NCBI RefSeq assembly: GCF_029945535.1
Contig: NZ_JAQSCU010000010.1
Coordinates: 629,290 to 693,289, forward strand
Direction of reading: 5' to 3'
DNA: 64,000 nt
Source: Methylotenera sp.
Lineage (GTDB): Bacteria; Pseudomonadota; Gammaproteobacteria; Burkholderiales; Methylophilaceae
Numbering within the stretch: position 1 is the first letter of the stretch; each line of letters opens with the position of its first letter. Made by a program: the position numbers and the translations under genes. Under the pieces are notes generated by a model, which made no database searches, was not told the origin of the DNA, and was given only the letters and a program-made list of their open reading frames with translations. Below, piece after piece: positions 62,948 to 64,000 of this stretch.

Positions 62948-64000
62948 TCAGTAAATTGGAAACTGTTCGCAAAGCGCTAATATTTTGCTGCGCACGCGTT
63001 TTTCTGTCGCTTCGTCGCCATCCGGATTGTTTTTTAAGCTGTCAAATACTTGTAAAATTAACTCACCAACCTGACGGAATTCAGCTTCGCCAAAGCCTCG
63101 TGTAGTACCAGCTGGTGTGCCTAAACGAACGCCAGAAGTCACGGTTGGTTTTTCGTCATCAAATGGAATACCATTTTTGTTACAAGTAATACCTGCACGC
63201 TCTAATGCATGCTCAACTTGGTTGCCTTTTAGCCCTTTAGGACGTAAATCGACCAAGACCAAGTGATTGTCTGTGCCGCCTGTTACGAGGTCAACTCCGC
63301 CTGCAACTAATACTTCACCCAATGCTTTTGCATTAGCCAATACTCGGTCAATATACGTTTTGAATTCAGGTTGAAGTGCTTCACCAAAGGCAACGGCTTT
63401 ACCTGCAATCACATGCATGAGCGGGCCGCCTTGCAAGCCTGGGAAAACTGCTGAGTTCACTTTTTTAATCAAGTCTTCATCGTTAGTCAGTATCACACCA
63501 CCGCGAGGGCCGCGTAGAGTTTTGTGTGTGGTTGATGTCACGATATGCGCATGTTCAACTGGATTTTGGTGACGGCCAGCTGCGACAATGCCAGCAAAGT
63601 GTGCCATATCAACCATCAAAGTTGCGCCTACGCTATCAGCAATTTCACGGAAGCGTGCAAAATCCACAGCTCGTGGATAGGCTGAGTAACCAGCAATAAT
63701 GACTTTAGGTTTATGCTCGTTCGCTAGCGCTTCAACTTGGTCATAATCTAAACGATAGTCTTCGCGACGAACGCCGTATTGCACTGCATTAAACCATTTA
63801 CCTGAAAGGGCAGGTCTGGCGCCGTGGGTTAAGTGACCGCCAGCATCCAGTGACATGCCTAAAATAGTATCACCAGGCTTTGCGATGGCTAACATGACTG
63901 CACCGTTGGCTTGTGCACCAGAATGTGGCTGCACATTGGCAAACTTAGCACCGAATAGTTGTTTTAGTCGGTCGATTGCCAAGGTTTCAACTTTATCTAC
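62948..64000 (-). CDS. glyA: Serine hydroxymethyltransferase (5' end missing)
   Basis: About 350 C-terminal residues are present; the frame is open to the right edge ([18 protein letters not shown]), so roughly 70 N-terminal residues are missing. The pyridoxal-phosphate Lys lies in [40 protein letters not shown] and the C-terminal [16 protein letters not shown] are conserved. The enzyme interconverts serine and glycine with methylene-tetrahydrofolate. It lies 63 bp upstream of the betaine genes on the same strand and would link their glycine and one-carbon products to serine. It could also be the housekeeping copy. Confidence 0.95.
   Translation of the reverse strand, partial: VDKVETLAIDRLKQLFGAKFANVQPHSGAQANGAVMLAIAKPGDTILGMSLDAGGHLTHGARPALSGKWFNAVQYGVRREDYRLDYDQVEALANEHKPKVIIAGYSAYPRAVDFARFREIADSVGATLMVDMAHFAGIVAAGRHQNPVEHAHIVTSTTHKTLRGPRGGVILTNDEDLIKKVNSAVFPGLQGGPLMHVIAGKAVAFGEALQPEFKTYIDRVLANAKALGEVLVAGGVDLVTGGTDNHLVLVDLRPKGLKGNQVEHALERAGITCNKNGIPFDDEKPTVTSGVRLGTPAGTTRGFGEAEFRQVGELILQVFDSLKNNPDGDEATEKRVRSKILALCEQFPIY

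Overview
The window looks like a chromosomal segment of a betaproteobacterium. Base composition is moderate to AT-rich. The closest fit I can infer is a methylotroph of the Methylophilaceae type (Methylotenera/Methylophilus-like). Supporting signs are a long-form IF-1, an EpsA-type LuxR regulator of the exosortase/exopolysaccharide kind, a PQQ-binding propeller protein, and a full set of genes that strip methyl groups from glycine betaine. The taxonomic call is an inference; no rRNA gene is present.

Layout. (1) 1-7.7 kb holds the end of an exopolysaccharide-type locus (a partial WbpM/CapD-like dehydratase, and the regulator epsA further on) mixed with housekeeping genes: hypoxanthine phosphoribosyltransferase, a PQQ-propeller lipoprotein, a SemiSWEET transporter, divergent csp and infA, an S4 RNA-binding protein and a PepSY protein. 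(2) 7.8-27.8 kb, all on the + strand, is the most intriguing region. An array of three 21-bp palindromic units precedes exbB-exbD-tonB, a NarX-type histidine kinase and its NarL-type regulator. Then come a giant TonB-dependent receptor, two paralogous four-cysteine exported proteins, and a compact type II secretion system (major pseudopilin, F, E, PilM/N/O-like proteins, a C/P-like protein, a TPR-secretin and three more pseudopilin-like proteins). I propose that this is one functional unit: a secretion system exports capture proteins that feed the receptor. (3) 28-33 kb holds tRNA-Leu(CAG), rnr, rlmB and mqo. (4) 33.4-50.8 kb, all on the - strand, is a complete MSHA-type pilus locus in the order E-G-F-B-A-C-D-O-P-Q-I-(PilN)-J-K-L-M-N, a circular permutation of the Vibrio order as I remember it. 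The mshO leader carries an in-frame, 111-bp palindromic repeat element. (5) 50.9-64 kb holds a small coiled-coil protein, a DUF3820 protein, and then a long - strand glycine-betaine operon: glyA (partial), a Cys-rich DUF5943/V4R-like protein, dgcA, dgcB, etfA, etfB, gbcA, gbcB, proV and proW.

How the genes work together. In region 5, ProVW would import glycine betaine. GbcAB would remove one methyl group and DgcAB a second, passing electrons to the dedicated EtfAB. GlyA would link the released one-carbon units to serine and glycine. The periplasmic binding protein and the sarcosine-oxidising enzymes are not in the window. In region 4, the extension ATPase MshE carries tandem MshEN motifs, so pilus assembly is probably controlled by cyclic di-GMP; the GspE of region 2 has no such motif. 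No prepilin peptidase or PilT-type retraction ATPase is encoded here, so both systems must rely on enzymes encoded elsewhere. No CRISPR array, prophage or insertion sequence with a transposase was seen. The mobile-looking DNA consists of REP-like palindromes.
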